Position numbers and translations under genes: made by a program. A stretch of DNA of 64,000 bases, from positions 62,001-126,000 of the forward strand of contig JALBUN010000011.1 in assembly GCA_025174535.1 (NCBI GenBank). The letters run 5' to 3'. Below the pieces are notes generated by a model, which saw nothing but the letters and a program-made list of their open reading frames with translations, had not been told where the DNA came from and searched no databases. This stretch comes from Cantharellus purpuraceus (lineage: Eukaryota; Basidiomycota; Agaricomycetes; Cantharellales; Hydnaceae). Shown here piece by piece: positions 13,864-24,914 of the stretch; position 1 is the stretch's first letter; each line of letters begins with the position of its first letter.

Positions 13864-15755
13864 GGCAGTGGGTAGGTTTTACTTCTTGACTTCTATTATC
13901 AATATGTTGCTAATCTTTAATTGTGCGACAGTCAAGCTGAGTCTTTGTTGCAAGTGAAGACCCAGCCTCCAGGTCATCTGGCGTGTGATAGCTACGAGGT
14001 TGTGGGTTGGATCTGACCCACGACCTGTTCGCTTTCTCCGCTTTCAGCTGACCACTACTACATTCACCCCTCGCCTCGGTTGACCCGCTCTTATCCGCGC
14101 GTCCGTCCGCTTCTGGTTTGGTCTTGACTAGCAATACCGATGCTGGCACCAACCCAAGCTCCAATCTCTCCGCCAAACCTCTACCCTCCGCTCTCCATCT
14201 CCCCGAACCCAAGCTCCAATCCTCACATCAATCGTCTGCTCTTCAACTCTGCCCAACCCGAGCTCCAATCCGACAATGCTCACGTTGGCGAGCAGGGCGA
14301 TCGGGCCTCTTTTTTCTTGTGTTTTCGTGTTGTCGTCGCATCTTGCTTTCGATCTTGCTATCGGATCACTCTGTTTTTTCTTCCTCGTGGGCTGAATTTG
14401 ATGTATCAGTAACGCATCTTTGTTTCTGTCCTGTTTTTCGTTTTCATTGAACGTTTTGTGTTGTACATTGCTGGGATTCTTACGTCCAAGATTGTTTTGG
14501 GTTCTGGGCACTTGTATCTGTTTGGATTATTTTTTTGCTTGAGGTTGACATTGCGCAATGAAAATTAGACGGAGTGCATTTTTCTCCCTTCGGGGAGGTG
14601 TACTTTGTCTTTTTGTCTGCCTCGGTACCTTTTGGTGTGACGGTAGAATCTGAGCTTTAGGCAACGAGCAGGCAGGGAAGAGAAGTAAGGGGGATTAGAC
14701 TCGTTTAGCGCTAGCAAGGAGGCTGCGGAGAGAGTTGCTGAGCAACGGAGACGTGAGTTATCCTAACTACAGTTAACTAGTTGACTTGAAATTTTGGTGT
14801 CGGACTTGGTGGTAGTACCGGCCCACACACCGAGGCCGATTCAAAAGCTTAAGCTGTGCTCTGGGACCTCCGTCGTTCGCCAGGTTTTCCCCCTACGTGT
14901 CCTACACTATACCTTTTGTTGTATGCAACCCCTGCACCAGCTGCCTTTCGCATCCGGCCCGCCCTCGTACCCCCCGGTTAGCTTCCCCACCTCGCATCCC
15001 TGCCCCGTCCCCTCGGAGTCTTCCCTGCCCTCTCCCCTTTCCCTCGAATCCACACTCATGCATTGCCTCACACTACCCTATTCATTCCCCGTTCACCCGT
15101 CGTTCACCCGTCGTTCACCCCTTCCGATCGTTCATTCATTCCCCATCAGTCCTCATGTCGAATGCGTTCTATGATACGAAAGCTAGCTAGGGAAGCGACG
15201 GAGAAAGTAGGTCAGGCTGGGTTGAGTGATCAAGGGAGGATGAATAATAATAATTAATGGGGTTTTTCACTGGCATCGTGAATGGGGCTTCAAGGGGGGG
15301 GGGTTCATATAGTTTGATTGTAACTGAGGTGGCGGTGATGGCACACTCGTGCGCGTTGGTTGTCCGCCTGTATAACTGGCTGTTGTTCTTATTTACGGAA
15401 GGGGTGGATGGGGCGCTTGATATTGGGAAAAAGAGCTGACTTTGAGAGTGAGATGCTGGGGTGCAGTGAGGTTCGGGTGATGCCATTGTAACCGACGGTG
15501 CACCCTCTGGTCATACATCATGTGAAGTGTGAATAAAGCCTAAAAGACTGATGGCTATTACTCACTGTAGTGCACACCACTGACGTTGCAAAACTTCATG
15601 AACGACCCAGACTCGGACACCGTGACGAGAACTCGAATGCATCATTAACTCCAATTAAGTTGTATTCTACAGGGTCCCCGAAGGCTAAGAGATATCAGTA
15701 CACCGACTGACCACAGAAATCTGCACCTGGTCTGTTTTGTCGATTTCGCACCTAA
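13864..15755. other. Intergenic with a short 10-bp tandem repeat, no gene seen
   Basis: The first few hundred bases are probably the 3' UTR of the preceding gene. The rest has only short, shadow-like frames. At about 15089-15122 the unit cgttcacccg/t repeats three to four times. A G-tract lies near 15294-15302. No RNA gene or transposon end is visible. Confidence 0.45.
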
Positions 15756-17100
15756 TTACATGATAAAAATTGCCCGGCGTCGCTCATGGGCCCCTCTGTT
15801 GAACCGATCATTCATTGAAAAGATACTTATCCAGCCATGTTTCGGTATTCCCGACATACGTATTACAACAAGCGTAGAAATCAAAGCTTGGAGATAATGA
15901 CGGCACAGCTTCTCGCATAACGTGGCTAATCGCAATTGGAACGGACCTCGTATCATCGCATCAGCGGCTGTCTCGTCTGTATGATCACCACGGACGCTCT
16001 GGTCACATGTCATCAGGAAATATTCATTGAACCAACCTCCAACGTCAGCTCGCCACGCCGGACACAAGCCAGCCACCTCCCAATCAATGAGGCCAGTGGT
16101 AGCGCCAGTGCCAGGTCGATGAAGATGTTATAGTTGCTCAACTCACCATGGACGGGATGGAATATCCATTTTTTTTGAAGGTGGAGTGAGAATTTTGGTA
16201 GAACCGCGCTACGACGTCGTAGACTTCAAGAGCCCTTTCGAAAGGTCAATATTCCTATTTCCCCCCCCTACGCGAGTTGGAGGCCTCCCAAGCAAAACCC
16301 TTCATCCATTCGCATTCGGTGTTGAATGGACCACATAATAGGGAAAAGTGGTCGGGGAGGCTGGCATCGTCAACGGGATCGATGCGGAGATGTTCCAAGG
16401 GATCAGGAGCAGCGTTTGAGTTATTATTATGACCTGGTGTGACTGCAGGGCAGTAGATCAGACACCTAAGTGTGAAATACTGATCTCACTCATCATCTTG
16501 ATGGCCGTGTCGACGAAGGCTCCCGCACTGTGGTGCATTAACTTGGGACAAAGAAGATATTATTTCGGCCAGGTCCATGCAAGTATGAAGCTTCTGTGCA
16601 TCGGTCATGTTTTCGAGACAATCGCCTATCAGTAACTATGTCTACTGGAATACCATTCTTGAAGTGCCTTTCTATTGAGACTTCTTGACGGATGTCCGGT
16701 ATGTATTGCATTATAATCCACTCAGTTCGCACTTTGATTACGCAGTGCGTTGCAGTACAAGTAGACTTGTGGAATAGGTACACTGCTGCGAGCCATATGA
16801 AATAAATAGGTAACAATACAGAGCACAGCGGTGGTCCTACCTTGCGCCAGCCCCATCTTTACAATCTCGGCATCTTTTTTCAACGGTTTGTGAACTAGTA
16901 TAACCACACGCACTACGACTTGCATATTATGTCCAGGAGAAGAGAAATGCCTGTGCATGTGTACCGTCATCCATACGGATGTAATTCCAACATTTGGCAC
17001 GGAAATGAGAGGAGGCAATGCGTTTCAAGGCCCTCATGCTGACGTTGATGGCTCTCCACAGTTCTTCGTCTGCGGACGTCAATTCATGAAAGTGATCCAT
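15756..17100 (-). pseudogene. Decayed APH-fold (aminoglycoside phosphotransferase-like) kinase paralogue
   Basis: Minus-strand fragments in shifting frames follow the order of a fungal APH-domain protein. The ATG is at 17100 with an N-terminus rich in charged residues (MDHFHELTSADEELWRAI). Next come an N-lobe-like segment ending VPIPQVYLYC, then MTDAQKLHTCMDLAEIISSL, then CGPFNTECEWMK around 16325. The C-lobe begins with a degraded HGDLSNYN equivalent (HGELSNYN-like) and continues with RGDHTDET...QLRLATL (15756-16076). Several frameshifts and stops break it and the catalytic HGD is damaged, so it is not expected to make a protein. It is the head-to-head paralogue of the gene at 17556-18326 and matches it through the whole C-lobe. 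Confidence 0.75.
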
Positions 17101-17555
17101 CGCGGTCGATTACCGTAAACGATAGCAAGGGCGGTAGGGACATAGGCTGAGTGAGAGTTAGCGGTGTGTATTGATCCTGGTGTGAGGTGCCAATAGGGCT
17201 GCTCTATTCATTTGTTCGCTTTCGTTTGGTTTACCGTCGAGGGTCATAATCCTTGAATTTGACGGTAAAAATTGTAGACGGCAAGCATCAGGAAAAAGCT
17301 CAAAAATTGTGGATGGCTGCAGGTCCTCGTCTCCGTGGACCGTAGCAGGAGGGAAGTATACTGGTTGTCCAGACGGTGCTGTGTTTTTGGATACGCCAGG
17401 CCTAACTTAACGGCCATCATCGGTGTATGTCGAGAGGTTCCCACGCTGTGGAAGGTTTCGAGCGAGTGGGTTTCAAGCTAAGTACTATACGTTCAATCCG
17501 CTTAGTACCTATATAATTGGTCTTAAATCTTTATATTCTTCAATTATTTCTTTAA

Positions 17556-18326
17556 TTGTTTTTTAATTATCTTTTAATAATTAAAATATTTTATCCTCAC
17601 AGGGCAAGTTCTGTCGTCTCCATGAATCGCAGCCTTTCTCCTGAGTTATGTGGCCCATTAGACACCGAACGTGAATGGATGGAGGCTTTTACTTTCTTGG
17701 GGAAGCCTCCAACCCGGAGAGGGAGCAAACCGGAGCTTTGGCCTTTCGAAAAGACGCTTGAAATCTACGACATTGTAGTGCGGTTCTACCAAAATTCTTC
17801 TTACTCCACCTTCAAAGAGAGTGGGATATTTCATCTCGCTCATGGTGACTTGAGTAATTATAACATATTGATCGACCCAGACACTGGGGCTATCACTGGC
17901 CTCATTGATTGGGAGATGGCTGGCTTTCGTCCAGCGTGGCTAGCTGCCGTTGGTGGCGGCTGGTTCAATGATGACTCGGAGCGTTTCTTTATGACAGACG
18001 ATCAAAGTGCTCGTGGTGATCATGAAGACGAGACACCCACTGATGCGTTAACCCGAGCTCGGTTCCGGTTGCGATTGGCCGCGTTGGACGAGACACTGTT
18101 CCGTCATTATCTCCAAGGATTAGAGCTCAGAGCATTCTTCTATGCTTGCTGCAACGAGTATGCTGGGAATACAATGGTGTGGCTAGAAAAGTACCATGAT
18201 AATGAATGGTCTGTTCAACAGAGAGGTCAATTTCCTTTTGTTTTCATGGCATGGATTCGCGAAGTGCTTGATTTAGAGAAGAGGTTTGTGGTGCAAACTC
18301 TCCCAATTTTTGGTAGGGGGTACTGA
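17556..18326 (+). CDS. APH-fold phosphotransferase-like protein lacking its N-lobe
   Basis: A continuous 256-codon frame carries the C-lobe of the APH/choline-kinase-like family: HGDLSNYN (96-103) with the catalytic aspartate, and LIDWEMAGFRPAW (116-128) with the metal-binding aspartate. A long C-terminal helical region follows. In fungi these proteins are usually about 400-500 residues and their substrates are mostly unknown. Here the ATP-binding N-lobe is absent. Immediately upstream is an A+T-rich tract (17510-17595) ending in a splice-acceptor-like tcctcacag, so the homologous sequence probably starts at about 17601 as an internal exon. M23 at 17622 is an alternative start. The paralogue at 17100-15756 keeps N-lobe remnants, so this copy was probably truncated by rearrangement. 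It may be a pseudogene even though the frame is open. Confidence 0.65.
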   Translation: MFFNYLLIIKIFYPHRASSVVSMNRSLSPELCGPLDTEREWMEAFTFLGKPPTRRGSKPELWPFEKTLEIYDIVVRFYQNSSYSTFKESGIFHLAHGDLSNYNILIDPDTGAITGLIDWEMAGFRPAWLAAVGGGWFNDDSERFFMTDDQSARGDHEDETPTDALTRARFRLRLAALDETLFRHYLQGLELRAFFYACCNEYAGNTMVWLEKYHDNEWSVQQRGQFPFVFMAWIREVLDLEKRFVVQTLPIFGRGY

Positions 18327-20808
18327 ATATTTACTTTTAGTTTGGCTGTCGCATCGACAACTGCAGGTGCCTCAGTCAAGCCGCCTCCTCCTGACTAAGA
18401 AAATCAATGATATACCCTATTGCTCGGATGGCCGCTATCTCAGTGGCAGTGGTGAGAAGTGGTATCGCATTGAGGGTGTGTTTAGCGTTGAAGTTGTGAT
18501 AGGCACGAGAATGTAGACACTGAAGATGAAGCAGTTGTCAGTTTCCATGCTTCAATATGCTATTTGTGACAGAGGCTCAGAATCATACAAACCCCTCCCA
18601 GGCCGCAAGGCCCTTTCTATCTGGCTTTATGCTTCCTGCGAAGCTGTACTTGAACCACGCTCAAGTTATGCTCACCAAAACTGTTTCCAAGCATTTCAAC
18701 ACACCTTTGTATTGTCTTCCAGTATTATGCAGTGCGAAATCAAATATTAGCCCACAAACCTAGTTCCAATATGTCACCAGGCAATGGTTGACATTACACG
18801 TGTGCGGATTCATCCCCACTGCCAGTGGCATCAGACTCCATGCGTCAAAGTTTCAAATTTCAACCCTCAAGGCGCCGTAAGAGTCACCTCGCAGATTATC
18901 GCAACTACGTTGTATTCTCAAGCAACTAAGTAAATTAAATCACGAACTACAAAAGTTGGAATATTTCGTTGACTTCCGCTGCAAGAGAGCATAGCCACAT
19001 AGGACAAGGGGCAAAAGTAATGAAGAGGCATAGAGGAGGGGGAAGCTGAATGGGGAAGTATCTATATCGTGAGAGGGAGATAGCAAAGATGTTGCGACAA
19101 TGAAAATTGCATCGCGATCATCGTCCCCAGCCCGACATGTGTATTTTTATTTTTCCTGCGAACTTATGTCAGCGCGGGGAAGTGTCAGATTCACACATAC
19201 GGACATACAGTGTTGCGACATTTCTCAAATTTGCCGTTTCTTTCAACGGGCCTTGAGCAATGTTTTCCTTTAAAGACCTTCATCAAGGGATGAGAAACAT
19301 CACTTGCCTTCGCAGCTCCAATAATGGGCGGTGCACTGTGTTTTGGATTCTTTGCAGCCCAAGTAGGAGCAATGATGTGTGGCTGACTTGGCCATAGTAG
19401 TAGTAGAGTGTAAGGGAAGAGATGAACTGGTGGGGGTTAATATTTGCTGGTAGACTCGTATTCTGGAGCGGCGGTTGTGTAGTGATGGAAAGTGAGGTGA
19501 ACATGAGGATTTTAAGGCGAGCATTTGCCTTCCCACAGCTGTCAGCACGATGTAACCACCGCGTCTTCGCCACCTAATGTCCCAGCTATCCTCGGACATA
19601 GTAGGATTGAATGGCCTCGCGAGACCAGTGAGCTGACAACTTCTCCACAACCGCGACCCCAAACATAGATGGATGATGCACAGGGGGGTTCAGAATCCGT
19701 AAGGCTGGACTCGCATATCCAATATGGCGGTAGGAAGCAGGAATGATATGCAAGTATTTATTCCTCACCTTCTGATGAACCCTTGTCAAGCAAGCCCACG
19801 ATACCAAACCTCTGGATTGATGAGCCATAATCACGTTTGGCACTATTGCAAGTGTTCTCCCCTCCCTAGCGTTAATATTAGAAGCCTAGCAAGGTCACGT
19901 TAGATCCAAAAAATGCATTACAACAGTTTGAAGCACGCTCCAAGACAACATGCTGCGTTTCCGGATGGAAAGCCGTAGAACGACGGAAATGGGAGGAAGC
20001 GAGTCAAGCCAGACAGCGGTAAGATGCACGGCGATGTGACAAGAACTGTTTAAAGAGAAAGGAGAAGGAGAAAGGAAAAAAATAGACTTGACACATGTTT
20101 AGGTGCAAGTGATTGAACCTGAGGTAGAATGCGGCAAAAACACTTGAAAGCAAGCGGCAAAGCAAAAGAAGCTTTGCTGTTTATGTAACTGGTGGTTAGA
20201 GCCGTATTTCGTCCTTCTTATCCAGAAAATAATCACCATGCTGCCAGGACATTCAGTTCGAGCTCGGCGCTCATCTATGTTACGTCAGCATACGGTCTCA
20301 GCTTAAAAGTGGGTACCCGTTCGTGCACATGATTAATCTACCTTCTAAGTGCGTGGGCTATTCTTTTGTGTTTCAATCGACCCAGTGCTTCAACTGATAC
20401 TTTGGGTAGGCCTATTAACAACTTAGGCAGGCGGAGGCTGGAGTTCAGCAGAAAGAGCGTATATTAAATACTAATGTGTTGGCAGAATACTACGGATTGC
20501 TTACCTGGAGTTCAGCAGAAAGAGCGTGAACTCCAGTAAGCGCTAGAAAATTGTTTATGGCCTGCCGAGTCGTGGACCCATAGGAGTCCACGTTGAGGGC
20601 GAGTCGTATGATCTTCGTCACCTATGACCCTGCAAGAAGAGGTCAGTGCTGAGCACTACTGTCTTATTTAGTTCAAAGTCATGGCAATGTCCATTATGGC
20701 CGAATGCAATGTGCACAAAGGAATACTGGGTCAAAGAAGTACCCCGATTGATAAGCCAGTCTCTTAATTCAATGCCAAGAGTGTTTGTAAAGGTTGAGAG
20801 GCAACGTG
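18327..20808. other. Intergenic before the transposon cluster, no gene seen
   Basis: No supportable gene. At 20439-20461 and 20504-20526 a 23-bp direct repeat (ggagttcagcagaaagagcg core) occurs. The second copy also forms a small inverted repeat with tgaactccag, near 20527-20536. These may be footprints of small mobile elements. The left edge of recognisable retrotransposon sequence is near 20809. Confidence 0.45.
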
Positions 20809-21161
20809 ATACATGAAATCTATACTCCATTTGGAAACCATCACATCTCCATTTATCTGTCTGATTGTCACCACCAATTTCGCTCATCCACCTCTGGTTC
20901 CAATTGATGCATCAGCATCAGCATAGGAACCCAGACATCCATCCCCATCAGACTTGGACATATCCACATAAGGCCATCAGCCTTGGAGACCCATCACTGG
21001 AGTAATTATTATTAGATTTCAAATATGTATTTAAGTTGCCTGACTGGGGACTTCATTCCTCAGTTCGAATGTCAAATCACGCCTAGTTCCTAAGTCTGAT
21101 CCTAACTATCTAAGCTGTACTCTGTCTCCGAAATCTCGGACACCAGTATTAGTGAGGGTGC
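20809..21161 (+). repeat. LTR-A fragment (family-1 gypsy), truncated at both ends
   Basis: Homologous to the middle of the complete LTR-A copies, from acatgaaatctatactcc to ttagtgaggg. The first ~70 bp of the LTR are missing. The right side is cut by the LTR-B type sequence that starts at 21162. Compared with other copies it has many C-to-T/G-to-A changes. Confidence 0.8.
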
Positions 21162-22374
21162 TGTTTTGGCACCCACAAGATTATGGTGTTAGGGCAAACT
21201 CTAAATCACCACAATTCCGTGAATGAACAGCTGAGAAGAATATCAAACCCTGCTGCAGCACAACTCCAGAAACAATTTAACATTTGTACTTTGGTTACAA
21301 TCCTTTGTATTGGTCAATGCAGACTATACGCAGAAAAGTAATATGTTTCTTAGCAGCAAGAAATGAATAAGACTTCCAGAGTCTAGAGTTCATGGACACT
21401 TAGGGGTCCAGATATTCCAAAAAGAGGGGAATGCACTTAGAGGCTAAAGGAAGTAGGTGGATGAATCCAACCGTCCAACCAGTGGCCCTCAGAAGTGGGT
21501 AACAGCAATGTGTGAAGTAGTCTAGCAACTGCTTCACACAAGTTCAAGATTCTAATGCTCTGCAAAGGCAGTACACACTAGTAACTTAAACAAGAGCATT
21601 AATGGCAGGACTATTGACAGACAATCTCACCCTGTAGATTCGTAGTCACGTGAGGCAGATACTACACTCATGCCCAAAGCAGGAATATCACTACTTTGAG
21701 TGCAATCAAGTACAGTTACACAACTGTAAAAGATCCTTGAACTGGTAATCAGCAGTTACTGAGATATAGAGGATGACACTGTATGTCACTCTAGTCACCC
21801 TGATGTGCAAATGATGGGGTAGAATTGGTTATTTATTCAGAGGCAAAATGGCCTCCTTATATACTGTAGCTAAAGGAGCTGACTAATCCTTCTACCTATT
21901 AATAGTTATGAGTCATGGCAGGAGTCATAGCCTGAGTCACTATTACTCAAATAACTTGGGAAATACCCCATTTCCTGGGCTGATTAGCACAGCTATGGGT
22001 AGGCACAGCTTCAATTGAAAGCTCCACCAAAAATGGAGTCAGGAGGAGCTGTGGTTGCCAAGATATTGAGGATTTACTGACAGTGGTGATCAGATTGGGT
22101 CAGAGATTGAAATGAGTCATGTGATCAAAAATGAGTCAGTAGATCAGGTGACTCTGCTGACATCTGCAAATTTTTGTGGGTCCATGTGGGTCCAAAACTT
22201 TGCCCAGCAAGACAATAAATTTGTGAACCCATTTCTGAATGGAAAATTCCCAAAAAAAAATATGAAAAAATAGAGAATATTTGAATGTCCCTAAATCAAG
22301 AGAAAGCAGCATGTATATGCTGATATTTTAAGGCCATAAACAAGATCTTTTAATGGAAAACCAGTTCCCATACA
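21162..22374 (-). repeat. LTR-B variant copy next to the left arm
   Basis: It starts TGTTTTGGCACC and ends GTTCCCATACA, like the other LTR-B copies, and is most like the 54365-55707 copy. Orientation follows the TATA-like tatataagg that reads on the minus strand of this family. The flanking 5-mers (GGTGC and TTGGG) do not match, so this is not a simple solo LTR. The left flank is LTR-A and the right flank is the pol fragment of the left arm, which implies recombination or truncation. Confidence 0.7.
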
Positions 22375-22380
22375 TTGGGG

Positions 22381-22576
22381 ATCCTTCAAGGTAATGCTGC
22401 CAGGACTTGGAAGCTTCAAAGATTGCCAGTCTGACATGAACAGCATCACAAAGGGTGTTTTCTCTGGACATGAGTGTCCAGAGTGCACATGTTGCTAATA
22501 CTATGATCATTGTGTAACCCAGCACAATTATTTTCAATAACATGAGCAATGTTACAGCAAAATTGAAGGAGATCAA
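22381..22576 (-). pseudogene. Gypsy pol fragment, RNase H-like
   Basis: The minus-strand frame ends AIFEASKSWQHYLEGS, matching the ...LLAI.EAF..W.HYLEG segment before the last RNase H motif in Ty3/gypsy pol. It is cut at the outer side by LTR-B sequence and at the inner side by the captured oxygenase segment. Too short for family assignment. Confidence 0.5.
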
Positions 22577-23700
22577 TTCTTTCGTGGGTGCTCACGTCAC
22601 TGTTTAATACAGCTATCTGACTGGCGGGATGCAGTTCCCTAGCATTCGAGGAGCTGTTAGACGGTTTTCTGGTCAGCGTGCCTACGAAGCTGGCAAGCAA
22701 GAAATCGAGGATGCCCTTCACAGAATGGTTCGTAGCAACCATGGTGAACTGGACGATGACAGCGGGGCTATTGTGTATAATCTCTTTGGCATCGCCATCA
22801 ACTCGGTCGCGAACTGGGCCCACGGTATGACACACGTTAAGGCGGTTGTATCCTGTCTAACTATCTTCCCATATAGCCATGTCGTTAATTTCTATCTCGA
22901 CCCTCCACGAAAGAACGATAAGGATGCCATTGTTGCTCTGGCTGGTCGTCCTGTCAGCGAAGAAACGGAGAGCTTGTTGATAGGATATGTGCAAGAGGCC
23001 TTGCGTATGTGCAATTCTTTATGCTATGAGATTGAGCCCAACTAACGATTGACCAGGCCTCGATCCTCCGGCGAGTTCTCCCCGCTGCCCGACTTTTGCG
23101 ACTGCAAGGCTGATGAGCATTTGAGACAGATTGCGGGAGTGCTTAGAGAGGCTCGCACCAATACCAATGTCCAGACAGTCCAAGTGTCAGGAGGCGAGAG
23201 GGTCTTCGTTAATCTGGCCGCCGCTCTTGTGGATGTAAGTATTCGCTCATATCATTTCCTCTCCTGATTGTTCAACTACTTGCGGCAGGCGGGATCTGAT
23301 GTCGGTGCTGTGAATCCTCAAAGACCACCCTCCGAGTTATCCTTCGTTCCAGGAGCGCACTCGTACGTACACTAGCCGCGAGTAAGTATCCCCTTTTGAC
23401 TTGGAATGCAGGTCGTTAGACCAGGACTTCTCAATGTTCTTCGAGCGGTGTTCAGCCAAAACAACTTGAGACGCGCGCCTGGTGCGTCAGGACAACTGGC
23501 TCGGTAAGCAGAAGTTTCTTTCCCTGTACTAGCTGTCGATAACACTCCTCTCCAGCTTCACCGAAAACCTGCACAGCACTTCTCAAAAATTATATAATGA
23601 TAGCAAAGAGCAATCGACGCCGCGGCCTTATTCTATGCACGTGCAGGTGCTTTTTGTCCTTTCTCGGCCAGATATTCCTCGTGCTGACATGTATTTTAGT
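22577..23700 (+). pseudogene. 3' fragment of a psi-producing oxygenase (linoleate diol synthase-like), P450-like domain
   Basis: Exon-like blocks separated by GT-AG introns match the C-terminal cytochrome-P450-like domain of fungal Ppo fatty-acid dioxygenases. These bifunctional haem enzymes make oxylipin signals controlling sporulation. Visible blocks are RGAVRRFSGQR, NFYLDPPRKNDKDAIVAL, ESLLIGYVQEAL, VSGGERVFVNLAAALVD, NVLRAVFSQNNLRRAPGASG and a C-terminal PYSMHVQ. The N-terminal dioxygenase half is absent. The second exon lacks 7 bp compared with the right arm (one of two ccatg repeats), so the NFYLD frame cannot be reached by splicing. The region where the haem-ligand cysteine should be reads FVPGAHS and runs into a splice-like gtacgt. 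It is a non-functional captured or duplicated host fragment. Confidence 0.75.
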
Positions 23701-23809
23701 TTGATATAAGACATGCTGGCAAAGCGGCTTCTGGAAATCGAGTTCGATATAGTGATATGGATGTTGTATTTCTATTTATCAATGAAAACAAGCGATCTCC
23801 CTGTTATAT

Positions 23810-24721
23810 GAATGTTAAGACTTGAGCATGGAAACAGACCGTTCGATCTCCACTCACCATGTACTGGCTGTTTTCGAGGGACACCTGATAGCTTCTTGCT
23901 TTGTCTGGGTGATCGTACTCGAGCGTGCGTGGCGACTTCTCACTTCATTTAGGCGAGGGCGCCACTAGCACTGAGGCAAGCTCTTGCATACATCTGATAC
24001 GACAGCAGCAAGGAATCGCTGGAGGTGAACCGGCATAGGTTTCACTACTGGAACAAGAGTCAGAGGAGGCGGTCAGTGAAGGGGACGTACTGACCAACCG
24101 AGTACGATTAGCACTTTGACCGTTCTGCTCTTGACTGATGGCCGGAGGGGGAAAGGCAAACGTCAAAGAATAGGCCAGTGTTGCTGGGCGTGAAGCCGTG
24201 GAACAGAAGAGCTAGAGAATTGCGGCATGAATGTTAGACTTAAGCATGGAAGCAGACCGTTCGACCTCCACTCACCTTGTACTGGTTGTTCCGAGGGACA
24301 CCTGATAGCTTCTTGCCTTGTCTAGGTAATCGTACTCGAATGTGCGTGGCGACTCCATTTAGGCGAGGGCACCACTAGCATAGAGGCAAGCTCTCGCATA
24401 CACATACCATGGCAAGGAATCACTGGGGGAGGAGGCGGTCCGTGAAGGGGACGTACTGGCCAACCGAGTGCGTGACCGCTCTCCTCTTGGCTGACGGCCA
24501 GAGGGGGCACGGCCGGAGGGGGCAAGGCGTCAAGGAATAATATGCCAGCGTTTCCAAGCGTGAAGCCGTGGAATAGAAGAACTAGTGGAGCTAGAGAATT
24601 GCGGCATGATTTCTCGAGGGGTTGTCATTCCTTGAGGGGTCATCATTCCGTGAGGGCTGCTGGTATAACCCCTATCGGGAGTAACTTGAAGATCTATGTC
24701 GTATGAACGTGAGGCATACAT
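23810..24721 (-). pseudogene. Small unidentified gene with a ~417-bp tandem duplication (left-arm copy)
   Basis: On the minus strand the ATG at 24721 opens a 63-codon Ser/Pro/Met-rich frame (MYASRSYDIDLQV...). The downstream sequence occurs twice in tandem, around 24230-24540 and 23813-24170. Both units contain the gaggcaagctct...cgcatac and accgttcga...tccactcacc segments, at a period of about 417 bp. Frames in both units are broken. I do not recognise a family. The right-arm copy lies at 59948-60820. Confidence 0.45.
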
Positions 24722-24914
24722 TTTGGTAGTGTGTTAGGCGTACATACCTTTGCGGAAGGGATGAACAAGTTTTTCAAGCAGATGTAAAGTAAGAAGGGTA
24801 GCAGAATAAATTGCGCGATATGTAGGCGCTTGAGTCTGAGCTTGTGTGTTCAAGTTTGAGCCACGATGCATGACAACTCACACTTGCTGGATTGCATGAC
24901 ATCCTGGTCCCAGG

